Assembly: GCA_963678705.1 (NCBI GenBank)
Contig: OY783213.1
Span: 11,288,451 to 11,352,450, forward strand
Reading direction: 5' to 3'
Source of the DNA: Panorpa germanica
Lineage: Eukaryota > Arthropoda > Insecta > Mecoptera > Panorpidae
DNA: 64,000 bases
This document shows positions 35,002 to 46,434 of this stretch, piece by piece; position 1 is the stretch's first letter; each line of letters starts with the position of its first letter. The notes beneath the pieces are model-generated. The model searched no databases, was not told the DNA's origin, and was given only the letters and a program-made list of their open reading frames with translations. Made by a program: the position numbers and the translations under genes.

Positions 35002-35630
35002 GGGCTTGTGTCCTCATCTTTTAGTGGTCGATTTTTCAATTGCTGGTTGAAATTGATGTTAATAAATGTGTATTGGCGTGTCTATTTTATTAAATATCTA
35101 AATATTGACGGAGATATAGCAATTAAAAGTTTGAATTGTAGTTTTAGCGCTAGAAATGGTCAGCCATATTTGTATGACGTGAAATGCATTTTAACGTCAG
35201 TTATTTGTTGATTAGGTCAGTGCTGTGGTAATGTTCTGTAGCTGTTGGTAGTCAAATAATCAAGTCAAAGAAGTAATAAGTTTTTATTTTATTTAACCCT
35301 GCTAAGGCAGACATAATATTGAAATTTGATTGTTCCTTGAAATAGCTGTAAATAATATTTGATATTTTGATATATAAATACATATAGCAGAGATTTATGA
35401 TCTGTAAGGTTGGTAACCTTACACAAGGATTGTGATGTCACATGCACATGGAATGTGTACAACGTTGAATCCCTTTAATAATTAAAGAGACAAAATGACT
35501 TTTTTAATTGTTAATATCTCTTAACATATAAGAAGTTATTAAAAAATAATTGAACATTTGAGGTTCTAGTAACCCACTTTATCAATATATAGTACACTTT
35601 TATAAAAATTAAGACATAGGACACAAGCCT
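35002..35630 (+). mobile_element. MITE, family 1, near-complete copy
   Basis: Starts GGGCTTGTGTCCT and ends ACACAAGCCT (one change in the terminus). Same internal order as 19769-20404. It lies just past the 3' end of the double-FReD gene. Confidence 0.8.
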
Positions 35631-37654
35631 ATTCATTCAATAAATACAATTTTAGAAATCTACTAGTTAACTTTCTTTTGGTTACTCGATTATCATTTCT
35701 TCCGAATTAACATTTTGCTGATCTTCAGCGAATAGAAATTTCCACGCCAGGTATTCCACAAAATACCTTTGCCCTTGTCTTCTGTTGGCCCACCTCCGTA
35801 GACGCCATTAAGGTCACTGTAACGGTTGACATGCATTCAATCAGTTATCTCTTTTTTAATATATAATATTATATACACGAGAATGTGTTTCAAAAGGTTA
35901 TCTTACTTTTCATGGCAGGCGTTGAACCACCACGCGCTGTGAAAATCAGAGGCGCAGTTTCCATCGCTGTTGTCCAAGTCGCGGTCGAATGTTGAAAATG
36001 GTACGCCGTTATGCGTTCCCATTGGATCTCCTTTAAAAACCAGATTCTATTTTTATAAAGATATACGTCTAGTGCTAGTGTCTAGAGAAATTATTGTCTT
36101 TGGAACGTTCTAAATTATTTATGATTATTTAAGTAAACAAAATCTGAGGTTCCGGCCTGCCGTTAGATCCGAACTAATTAATTAAACTTAAATAATTGAT
36201 TACAAATAGCGTACACAATCAGTAGGAATGAAAATAATTACCTGCATCTCCAGAATATTGTCCTATAGTCAGGCGGTATCCATCTTCAGCAGAAGCTACG
36301 CTGAAATTTGTATAACGTGCATATCTTGTTGAATTTTCAAAATCAGCTAAGTGGATGTAGAGTTCATAATCACCATCTTTAGTTAACTGAAAAATTTATA
36401 TCTTAAGTAATAATATTTACATATTGTATTGGCACTTGTATACATTCACAAAAAAATTGATATAGCAACTTTTGAAAATATTGAACACAGACAAAACTGA
36501 CAATATTTTCGATATCTTCAAAGATCGTATAAGATTCTAACGAATCGAAACGATTCGTATAAGAATACCATACCTCATAAATATGTTCCAACCCTAACCA
36601 ATGTTCTCTATTTAAATTTCCAAATCCTTCCCTGTAATCCTTATAAGGACGGTAAAAATCTAAATCACCATCATATCTATATTGAATAACCTGCAAAAAT
36701 TGTTCGAAAATATAAATATATTTTTTCTATATTCAAGTGGTGCTATACCACCATATTCTTACAGTCCATTTGCCGTTGGCTGTTTCTGCATCGCAATAAA
36801 CTTCGAACGGTTCAGGTGCTGTGGGAGGCTGAATTTGATAGATTCCAGAAAAACTACTTCGAACTTCTGAACAGTCTTTGGGAATACTGATTATCTGTGA
36901 AACGACAGGTGGTCCACTTTTATGGGATGCGTTCAGTAACTGTTCTAAAACCTCGTCCACGTGGTCGAACCTAAGTACGATTAGACATACTATATGGATA
37001 ATATATATATATACAATAATTTTTAAAGAAATTTTATATAAAATTAAAATTAAGATGAAGGCAAACAATACATAGAACTTTATTTCTGATATAATCTTTT
37101 TGTTCAAAGCAATTTTAACATTTATAGCATTATTTGTAATAATCCTCTTATTCTTACCTGTCTTCTAATGTTTTAAGCTTTGATTTAGATCTGAAATTAG
37201 AAATATTGAATATTAGTTATTATTTTTAAACCACTATTTAATTATTATATATTTTCATTTTTGTCTACTATAGAAATTTCTAATAAAGCTTAATTGCAAA
37301 TTATTTCTTAGAAACAAAGCATTAAATAAGTCGCTAAGAAGTTGTTGCAGTTTAGTTCAAAGAAAAAATCGAAAGAGTTAATGTAATATTAGATTGGAAG
37401 ACATAATTATATTCAGAGGCTATAAAAAGAATCATTAATTATAAAAAAGAACGACGTAATTATTTAATCTAAAAGTTAAAACGGAGAGATCAATAAATCA
37501 ATTGTTTTTTTTTCTTCTGTTGTAAAAACAATAATACAGATTAACTGATAACTCATATTCACTTACTTGTTTGACGTTTCTAAATTTGGATTTAGGCAAT
37601 CGGTAAATTCATCGTCAGACTGAAATGTTAATTAGTTGTTTAATAATATATTTT

Positions 37655-38210
37655 TAAAGAGAGAATATGACTTTCTTAATTGTTAATATCTCTTAAAATA
37701 TTCATTCATTATTAGTTAGTCATTCATTAGGAGGATATATTCATATTATATTTATATTTATGATATTTATATTATATAGTCCAAATCACGAGAGTTCGAC
37801 GGCGACTTATACTTAAAAGAGGTTATAAGAGCGGTATAAATCTATAATACGATAATGAATTTTATCTTATTCGTTTCTATATACATTATAGAAAAATAAG
37901 TGAGTGAGTGCTTTTTAGTTATATCCGGAGTTTATTCCCCACAACTTGTTTTAAGTATGAGTCGCCGCCGAACTCTCGTAATTTGAACTATAGTTATTAT
38001 ATTATTATGTCCCTTGTCTCTTTTTCTCGTATGTATTCCGGTATCTCTCTCTCCCTAATCCTCTTGTATCTATCATTACATTTTCAAATTTCATATTACC
38101 TTCCTATTTGCTAATATTTCCTAAATTATAAAAAGTTATTATAAAATAATTGGACACTATCAATATATAGTACAATTTTATAGAAATTAAGACATGATTC
38201 ACAAGCCCAT
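37655..38210 (-). mobile_element. Family 1 MITE fragments split by other sequence, in a FReD intron
   Basis: 37672-37695 matches internal family 1 sequence (CTTTCTTAATTGTTAATATCTC) and 38125-38210 matches its end (AATTAAGACATGATTCACAAGCCC). About 430 bp of unrelated, partly CT-rich sequence separates the halves, so the copy is old and interrupted. Confidence 0.5.
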
Positions 38211-38989
38211 TTTACCCATTTGCAGAAACCTTTACACCTCTATTTTGTAACTTTTTACAACGTATTAAATTCTCCAAAGTAATTCAGGCGATCTTACTTT
38301 AATTGTAAATTCACTCAATTGTAGATCATACTCACATAGATGCAAACAAATTATTTACACTTCTTTTATTATTTATTACAAGTATTTTTGGGAGAGTTGT
38401 TAATTTTTTTGATAAAACTCAGAATAGCGTAAGCTTTTTAACCTCACTGAAATTTTAATTAAACTAAATAGAGCATTCACTCAAATTTTTCATACTCACA
38501 GCGGGTCTGATCATCACTTTAGATTTCTTTAATGAGTACAAAGATCCTCTCCACGTTTTCCAGACTAACCCAAATGGAAATTCTTGTGTGTTTCCAAGCA
38601 GATATTGACCATTGAGATTACTGAAAGCAAATCTCTGTTAATATATTGATAACTTAAAAGTCCATCATGTTGGGAATTTTTCAAAATATGAAAGAATGTT
38701 CTAGAGTGTCATAGATCAATCTTACCTATCAATACACTTGTCGTACCACCAGCCTCCTTTAAACACTATAGCACAATTATCTCCAAATAAGTCGTTATCC
38801 ACATCAAAGGTCGTAAACTTTCTTAAATTGTGTCTGGACATTGAATCACCTGTAATTTTAATCGAACGTAGTAATTATTCTTAAGTTTGTTATTTCATAT
38901 CTTCATTTAACTCACATATTTTAAAAATGGAACCAATGGAAAAATGAAAATAATAATAAATATTAATAACGTAATATATACTAAAGCTA

Positions 38990-39160
38990 TTCAAAAATTA
39001 CGTCACAAAAATTTGGGGTGTTTTGATCCACACCTAACCCCCCCCCCCCCACTTTGCCACATTTTGCTGACTTCTTTTAACTTACTTCACATTTCCATTA
39101 ATAGATTTTTTGTGACCATTTTTCTAGACTTCTATATTTTATATTGCATGTGACGTCACA
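38990..39160. repeat. Possible DNA-transposon relic with poly-C run
   Basis: ATTACGTCACAAAAATTTGGGG near the left and ATGTGACGTCACAACG near the right, with a run of 14 Cs at about 39038-39051. The TACGTCAC-type ends suggest a small DNA transposon, but I could not define matching termini. Confidence 0.3.
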
Positions 39161-40472
39161 ACGCTACCCTTTAGCACACTTTGCGGTCACTGAGTTTAAT
39201 CACAATATATTAACCATTAAATAATCTATCTTATTTAACCTATCCATTTAATTACATAACATGAAAACTTTATATACTTATTGCTCGAAATAACTGTAAA
39301 TATTATTTAACTTTGTTGTATAACTGAGATAGCAAATCTTTGGAATGAAAAAAGTACAACATGACGTCACGAATCGAAAGTATTTATTTTATAAAATTGC
39401 GTCCCTTTAAATTAAATAAACGACTTAATACATTTCAATCTAAACAGTCTAATTTAAAATTTAAACCATATGAAATTATTCATCTATCTATATATAACCT
39501 CCAAAACTCGTATAGAGTAACAAATTTGAATAAAACATTTATTATGTTGGATATATTATTATAATAAATATATGTTATTTATATACAAATTGTTTAAAGG
39601 TTAATTACACAATGGTGGACATTACGTCATTTGTAAACAGGTTAGCGGTCTGACCGTCACGTTTCACCAGCCTCTAATTAAACACACTTGACCGCGATGC
39701 CAATATTTACGAAATATTATTGAAGAAATATCAACATAAGTAATAATTATCAAGTAGCTACCTAAAATTACTTTTACAGTAAGATATATGTAATTTTAGT
39801 GGTAATACTTCGCTTATTGTATGCAATTACTATAGGTTAAATATACTTTAAGTACTCGTAATAAGAGTAGCCTATCTTTTAGGCGCAAGAATCGTGTGCT
39901 TATATTAAAACTAATATTTACATAAAGATAAGGGATGTTAGTATGCATATTTAGATGGTATATATTTATACATCGTGCGTATTATGTTCCAGGTCAATCT
40001 TTGTTTATACCAGTTTATATATTATTTATTTAAATCCAATTTGTGAAATAGGTAACAAAGGTAACCTATATTCAAAATGTCAACTTTCTAGCAACATTTT
40101 TGTTCTCACTATAGAACCGCCTCTGTGCCCCAAAAAGAAAAATTTTTAAATTAGATTCTCAATTATTACACAATCCAAAATTTGAACTTTCTCCAACGTT
40201 GTTACCAAGCCCGCTAATTTTCCAATCTTTGCAATATAAAATACTTTTTAAGTTTACTCTTTTCTATTACAAAATTAATTGTGAATCCATAGAAATTTCA
40301 AAACCTCATAAAAAAATTGTATAGTAAAAGTTGCCACCGAATTAGTATATTTAACCTACCGCAATTCATTGTTGTTTTGGTAACTGAACCAACTGAAAAA
40401 AATTGCAAAATACTCACCAGCATTTCCACAGTAGTTTCCAATGCGTAACCGATATCCTTCCTTTTCCGAATC

Positions 40473-40477
40473 AATAG
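40473..40477. repeat. Target-site duplication of the BEL element, left
   Basis: AATAG immediately before the left LTR; the same five bases follow the right LTR at 43600-43604. Confidence 0.95.
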
Positions 40478-40786
40478 TGTTCAGTACAAAATTAGTACAG
40501 AACATAAGAAGATGTCTCTGTTGGCATTCCAACATTATAATGTATTGTTGTCTCTAATAGAAGTAATGCGCATGACTACAATACGACGACTGCTGTACGC
40601 TACAGCGATATGGCATTCGTGTCAGTTGTGTTTTGGGCTTCTACACTGTCAAGATCATAATTCCCAACCATCTTGTTAGTATAAGAATGTTGGTTCAAAG
40701 TTATTAAAAAGTGTAAAATTATTTTATCATTAAACAATTGAATAATTATTCAATCTACAAATACTCGCATGGTTTTATTTCGTACA
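40478..40786 (+). repeat. BEL/Pao element, 5' LTR
   Basis: 309 bp, starting TGTTCAG and ending CGTACA (TG..CA). By eye identical to the copy at 43291-43599. Orientation is set by the gag-like frame on the plus strand. Confidence 0.95.
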
Positions 40787-41452
40787 TGCGAAGCTGGTCC
40801 TTCGAGTCTTACAAAGCCGATCCTTCGAGTTTATTAACCGCGTGTGTTTTTCATTGTATTTTTGGCGTTTTATTACATTTGCCCCTTGGCGATTGCCATT
40901 GATTGGGTAAATGGGACGCTCTATTTTGGCGGATTCACGGAGGATTTGGATATTTTACAATTACATTTCCAGAAGCCTTACAAGCGAAGCTGGATATTTT
41001 ACAATTACATTTCAAGAAGGTTTTAAATCCTACAAAAAAAAAAACTGGCCTTACAAGCCATTGGTACCCGCGTGTGATTTCGTGGTGTTTTGAGGTTACA
41101 TCTGTATAGTAACCAGCACAAGTGCAAGCTATTTTGTTACATTTACCCTATGGCGGCCTGGCAAGTCATCAATTGCCATTGATTGGGTAATGCAACGTTT
41201 GATTTAAGCGGATTCGCATATAATTTGGATTACTACACGTTTATATTTTAAGAAAAATTATTCATTACGGAAGAGGATACATGGATGCTGGAGGAGAGTA
41301 AAATACTTCTTTACTCATGAAGGTACAAAGTTATTATTACTATCTGCAAGTACCAATCTATTAAAAACTTCTCATGTTGCTGGATTAACCTGGATTAGTT
41401 TGTCATCCACGTTTCATCTATCATATAAGTACGAATCTATCACCTAAGCAAG
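40787..41452 (+). other. BEL leader with imperfect direct repeats
   Basis: GGATATTTTACAATTACATTTC followed by AGAAG occurs twice (about 40947-40978 and 40991-41022); TCCTTCGAGT occurs twice (40799 and 40831); and CATTGATTGGGTAA occurs twice (about 40898 and 41177). Such leaders hold the primer-binding and packaging signals. Repeat-driven slippage may explain the structure. Confidence 0.55.
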
Positions 41453-43135
41453 ATGGAGGGATTGAAAAGGCTTAGATCGGCGCGGACGGCTGCAAAAAGT
41501 GCAATATCACGGATGGACAATTACGTCAGCGACCCAAGGGCTCTCGACTCCGCTACAGTGGATGTGCTGCAGGTGAAAAAAGAAAAGATGATGACTACAT
41601 TCCAATCGTACGAGCTCACGCAGTACAGCATTTTAGAAATTGATGATCAAGATGAGGAAGACATTGAAGAAGTTGAAGAAAAGTATTTTAATATTATAGC
41701 AAAATTAAATGCTAGCATCAATAGATTAAAAGAAGTTAATAGGCCTGAATTAGTTCCATTGAGGCTCCCAGCGGTGGAAATTCCAACCTTCGATGGCAAG
41801 GATATAACCAGGTTTAAGCCCTTTTATGAGCTCTTCCAAGCAGTGGTTCACAATAATGCATCATTGTCCGATGTTCAAAGACTTTTTTATTTGAGAAAGT
41901 ATCTCGTTGATGAGGCTCTCTCAATAATTATAAATCTGCCGCTTGTGAACAGTTCATACAAAGAGGCTATTGATTTATTGTTAGCGCGGTATGAAAATAA
42001 GGCAAGATTAATCTTTTATCACATTAATATAATACTTGATATTCCCAACATGCAGAAAGGTACTGCAGTCGATATAAGGGCTTTTTTATGTCAAGTAAAA
42101 CAGCAATTACAAGCGTTAAAAAATCTTGATGAGCCTGTAGACAAGTGGGATATGATTTTAATCTCGGCCTTAAGTAGAAAATTAGATATCGTTACTAACC
42201 GCACTTTCCACATGGAAAGAAATTTAGAAGAACTGCCTACTATGGCAGAATTTATTTCATTTTTAGAAAGACGTGCAATTGCAATTGAGTATAGTTTAGA
42301 TTATAAAAATATGTCACATGACAATAATAATAAAGGAAATGTGGTTCCAAGAAAATTGTATAATCAAAATAAGTATTCACATAATAATATTGTATGTAAT
42401 CTTGCTATTTGTGAATATACAAACCTTAAAAATGTTATGGAACAATCTTGGACAACTGAGAAAGTCCCAGAGGAATCAGATAAGTTTTCTGAGGATTACT
42501 TAAAGGCTGAACATAAATTTCAAAATTCAGTAGCACTTAAAAATAATTTAACTGTTGATTTGCCATTACTCAGCCTAGTAAATAAAATAGAATTGGAGGA
42601 TTCTTTCTCAGTTGCCCCGCAAAGATTTAATGTGTTGGAAAAAAGATTTAGACACAATCCTTCATTATTGGAGGTTTATAAAACATTATTAAACAGATCA
42701 ACCAGTATTATGACATTAGGTTTAAAACACAATATTATTTTTATAAATATTAAAATAAAAACAAATTTAATTTGCTACAAGTCCAGTGTAGCTCCATCAA
42801 GTAAGGTACTTACAATACCCCAGCTTGAGATTATTAGCGCAGTGTTGCTGGTGCGAATCAAACAAGCAACAAATAAAATTTTTGATTCAAATACAATACT
42901 TCCATCAGATATTAATTGCAATGTTTACAACATTGATGTAAAACAAACATCTGTACTGTTGGAATTGTTAAAAGATAATTGTTTCAATAACATTGTAACT
43001 ATTGAGTTGATGATTGTTGTGTACATTATGCAATTGATAATGTATGCTACATTGATAATTATGGTTTCTGTTATATTTAGGATAGTAATTAATTTGTTTT
43101 ATATTATTTTCACAAAATTATGTAGACTACCATAG
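41453..43135 (+). CDS. Chimeric BEL gag-pol remnant, 560 aa
   Basis: Residues 1 to about 290 are a BEL/Pao gag of the DUF1759 type (LPAVEIPTFDGKDITRFKPF, LERRAIAIE). About 310-420 correspond to a pol segment ahead of the reverse transcriptase core (WTTEKVPEE, VDLPLLS, FNVLEKRF). About 440-475 match a later pol region (KSSVAPSSKVLTIPQLEIIS). The gag zinc knuckles, aspartic protease and the polymerase catalytic motif are absent. The two deletion joints keep one reading frame; the C-terminal 80 residues are hydrophobic and resemble nothing I know. It may still make a gag-like protein that is mobilised by intact relatives. Confidence 0.85.
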   Translation: MEGLKRLRSARTAAKSAISRMDNYVSDPRALDSATVDVLQVKKEKMMTTFQSYELTQYSILEIDDQDEEDIEEVEEKYFNIIAKLNASINRLKEVNRPELVPLRLPAVEIPTFDGKDITRFKPFYELFQAVVHNNASLSDVQRLFYLRKYLVDEALSIIINLPLVNSSYKEAIDLLLARYENKARLIFYHINIILDIPNMQKGTAVDIRAFLCQVKQQLQALKNLDEPVDKWDMILISALSRKLDIVTNRTFHMERNLEELPTMAEFISFLERRAIAIEYSLDYKNMSHDNNNKGNVVPRKLYNQNKYSHNNIVCNLAICEYTNLKNVMEQSWTTEKVPEESDKFSEDYLKAEHKFQNSVALKNNLTVDLPLLSLVNKIELEDSFSVAPQRFNVLEKRFRHNPSLLEVYKTLLNRSTSIMTLGLKHNIIFINIKIKTNLICYKSSVAPSSKVLTIPQLEIISAVLLVRIKQATNKIFDSNTILPSDINCNVYNIDVKQTSVLLELLKDNCFNNIVTIELMIVVYIMQLIMYATLIIMVSVIFRIVINLFYIIFTKLCRLP

Positions 43136-43290
43136 AGTTAAGAAGTTTATGTTATTTTGTGTAATTTTGTTTATAATAGTTTTAAGAAGTTCACATTATT
43201 TTTTGTAAATTGGTTTATAATAATTTTATGTAACATTGTATAATTTGATATTAGTTGTGAGCTTATCTACTTCTGCTGGCTGGCAATTTA

Positions 43291-43599
43291 TGTTCAGTAC
43301 AAAATTAGTACAGAACATAAGAAGATGTCTCTGTTGGCATTCCAACATTATAATGTATTGTTGTCTCTAATAGAAGTAATGCGCATGACTACAATACGAC
43401 GACTGCTGTACGCTACAGCGATATGGCATTCGTGTCAGTTGTGTTTTGGGCTTCTACACTGTCAAGATCATAATTCCCAACCATCTTGTTAGTATAAGAA
43501 TGTTGGTTCAAAGTTATTAAAAAGTGTAAAATTATTTTATCATTAAACAATTGAATAATTATTCAATCTACAAATACTCGCATGGTTTTATTTCGTACA
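43291..43599 (+). repeat. BEL/Pao element, 3' LTR
   Basis: 309 bp, matching the 5' LTR at 40478-40786 throughout by eye. The AATAG duplicate follows at 43600-43604. Confidence 0.95.
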
Positions 43600-43604
43600 A
43601 ATAG
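43600..43604. repeat. Target-site duplication of the BEL element, right
   Basis: AATAG directly after the 3' LTR, matching 40473-40477. Removing the element and one copy restores a 145-nt exon length shared with the other FReDs. Confidence 0.95.
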
Positions 43605-44835
43605 CAAAGTTCTTGTAATTTGCAAATTTTTTTTCACCTTCAAAATCTTCCATTTCAATATATAGTTGATAATTTCTTCGACTTGTAAGCTATTTTGTTA
43701 GAAAATCAGCATTTAAAATAAGTTTAAAAATGCTACAGTCGTAATTACTAGATATGTTATATACAAGTAAGTGCTTACTTCATACAGAGAATCCAGACCG
43801 ACCCAATGTTCACCGGTCAGGTCTCCGAATCCCGCCGCATATTCGGAATAATTGCGATAAAAATCCACATCTCCGTTGAACCTATTTTGTATCACCTAAC
43901 AACAATAAACGAAAATGATTTGTCATACATCTTATTCCATTCGCTGGGAAATCGATTTTGTTAGCTTTATGACTGCAATTTTGACTAAATGTGCTTAATG
44001 AGCTGTTTTTAAATTTCCAATGATTTCACAAAGCTCAAAGATATCTAGCCGCCGAGATCTGAAAAAATCTTAAGACTTTTTTCAAGAAAATTTGATGAAT
44101 AAAATTATTTCAAAACATGAAATATTTAGATAACAGAATTTTTGTTCAAATTTGTAGCCATACTGCTCACTAAGTGGATCTAAAACTAGCTGTAACAAAA
44201 CGTGAAATTTTTACCGTCCATCCACCATCATTAAAGCTCAAATCACAATATACAGGAAAGGTTTTACTGGAGGTCTGTGGCTTCACGTTGTATACGCCAG
44301 GACCATATCCAAAAATTTCCGCACTCGAGCAATCCGTTATTAGAGATGGAATCGAATTTAGACCACTTAGCTTATTACGTCCTATTGAGGTAGGTTTAAC
44401 CCTACAAATTATTTTGATTACTATTAGTTTTATTTGAAAATGTAAAGATAAACGTTATTTATTATAAGAAATATATTTTAAGCTACTAGCTAAACCCGGC
44501 CACGATTCCAAATTCGAAAGACTGACATTTGCTTGACTTCAAAATTTGAAGTAGATCGAACGACATCTTTTTGAGGTTTTCGAGCACAATTTTAAAAAAA
44601 TATTTTTCCCAAACCTTCATTAAGTCAATCAAGTTATTCTAGCTAAAATTAAGATGTCATTCACAAAAGGGTTAATAAATATATTCAAACGACATTCGTG
44701 TACTACAAGTATTTACAATTAATGATTCGACAGAGGAACCTACTCTGTATCTTCATCTATAAAAACACCATTTGCAGCACTAACACTCCAAATTATAATA
44801 CAACACAGACAGAACTTTAGTATTTTATAAATCAT

Positions 44836-46434
44836 TTTGAATTTACACTTTTAACGATAATATTGTCTACATCACTTAAGACACATGCTCTAACATGCGA
44901 TGTCTATGTTGTTCTGATCAGGATTATATCACAAATGCAAAACTTGTTCAAGGGTATCTCCGAGACAATCTAAGGCCTAGACCGCACTGCGAATAAAATA
45001 CATGTAGGTTTGGTTAGTTTATATGTACTATACAGTGCTCTGAAATGTGAAGTGAATCTGAAAGAACTAACTATTTTACTTGTTAATATCTTCTATTGGA
45101 CAGGACATTTGAGGTTCTGATAGTCTATTTTATCAATATGTAGGACAGTTTTATAACAATTAAGTCATGATTAATATCCTCAATATAATTATCATGTGGT
45201 ACAGGAAATACAAAAAGCCACTCTACATATTATTAAATAAGTAACTAAATACTTTAAAATCTATCTTAATTACAAATAGAGCAGTTTGATAAGTCAGTGA
45301 ATTTTTTAATTTCCCGCGCAGTAACTTTAAATTCTCCCGCCAACTGCCATCTATTAATAGACTACTGTCAAATTTTGAGCAAACTGTGTCAAATGAAAAT
45401 GAAAAAAAGTAATTTACGTATATTAGTTTTAAGATCACAACTGAAATACTGCTTCTATTTTTTTTCGCACATACAAAAACAAAATTTTAATCCAAGTATT
45501 TGAAAAATATAAAACCACATTCCAGCTACTAAGTTTTAGTTTTAATTTTATGAGTCTGTAAGTGTAGGTGATACTTAAACACAAAACTAAAGGAAAATGT
45601 ACATAAAAATTTATGCACCAATTAAAATATGTGAAAGTTGAACTTGAACTAAATGTAGCACTGTAAATTGTAAATAAAGAGAGGGTTCGATATTAAGGCA
45701 TATAACTTTTATTCAAAAGAATTCACCATCACGAAACGCAGTGGGGCCTAGGCCTATTCTGATGCTAGTCAGGGATAAACCAGCATTTCAAATAGCGAAG
45801 ACATACAGATTCTAAATTAGAGAGAGTAGTAGCATCGTAGGCGCTTATATTGAAACTATAAAAATGATATTGTTTATAGCAAAAACCAGTTTATTATAAT
45901 TCGTTCATCTTGTTGGCAATGAGCATCAACCGAAACATGTTTGTTTGCTACATGGTAAAGACATTGTGTGTTAGAAACATTGGTAAAACCAATTGTTTTT
46001 TAATTTAAGATTAGATTCTTTTATCACATAAATAATACGGTTATAATATTCGTATATTATGTGTTTAGTAATATATAAAAAGTAAAACAAATTGTAATTT
46101 ACACAGAATCTGTTTATTTATTTTTAATTTCTCAAAGACATATGGTCTGTGTGTAGGCAATGGAACTAGCTAATCCACAAAGACTTTGCTGTTTAGGTAT
46201 TAGTTCAAAAGTTTAAATTTGAGTACCAATGAACCTTGTGAATTTAGTTTTCAATAATGACAAGGTTGACAACCTGACCTTTGTTCTAACGGAACAACAT
46301 TATATTAATCATGTTTATTAAATAATTTATAATACTTAATAGTTAAAAGAATTGTTATTAGTTATCCTTATCAGTTTACAGCGGTTTTATTTCCTGGGAA
46401 ACAATTCTAAGTGAACAATGTTTCGAAATCGATG
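44836..46434. other. Intergenic; old family 1 MITE fragment
   Basis: Upstream of the double-FReD gene and downstream of the NACHT gene. 45105-45165 resembles the end of the family 1 MITE (GACATTTGAGGTTCTGATAG..ATCAATATGTAGGACAG) without its terminus. No other gene or repeat recognised; several short frames at 45223-45503 overlap on both strands. Confidence 0.5.

Larger units (their letters stand above)
40478..43599 (+). mobile_element. BEL/Pao LTR retrotransposon, internally deleted, inserted in a FReD exon
   Basis: 3122 bp: two 309-bp LTRs around a 2.5-kb interior, flanked by a 5-bp AATAG duplication. Just inside the 5' LTR, GAAGCTGGTCCTTCGAG resembles the primer-binding region I know from insect BEL elements. 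A leader (40787-41452) with imperfect tandem repeats precedes one 560-codon frame. Protease, reverse transcriptase core, RNase H and integrase are missing, so it cannot move by itself. Matching LTRs imply a recent insertion. Confidence 0.92.
35693..44835 (-). pseudogene. Tandem double fibrinogen-related gene, split by a retrotransposon
   Basis: Signal peptide (MIYKILKFCL), FReD1 (about residues 55-262), a 28-residue linker on two tiny exons, then FReD2 (324-529). Both FReDs keep the two cysteine pairs, a WW motif, SNLNG or NDLNG, and an Asp-rich calcium-site region (FDVDND, FDRDLD). Leaving out the inserted element and one target duplicate, 13 exons sum to 1590 nt (529 aa) with matching phases. 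The BEL element at 40478-43599 cuts exon 4 in FReD1 near codon 160, in antisense orientation, so this allele should not make the full protein unless the insert is spliced out. Exons from the 5' end: 44835-44744, 44401-44215, 43895-43779, 43689-43605 plus 40477-40418, 38849-38726, 38620-38500, 37619-37567, 37190-37158, 36970-36763, 36690-36574, 36386-36242, 36030-35907, 35816-35693. Likely role before disruption: secreted lectin-like recognition protein. Confidence 0.88.

Noticed and set aside
35008..35211. Repeated small open frames (also 27494-27767 and 61359-61550)
   Set aside because: They fall within family 1 MITE copies and are not conserved as frames between copies.
43137..43290. Remaining polymerase or integrase sequence downstream of the BEL frame
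   Set aside because: Only about 150 bp of AT-rich sequence separates the frame's stop from the 3' LTR; nothing codes there.
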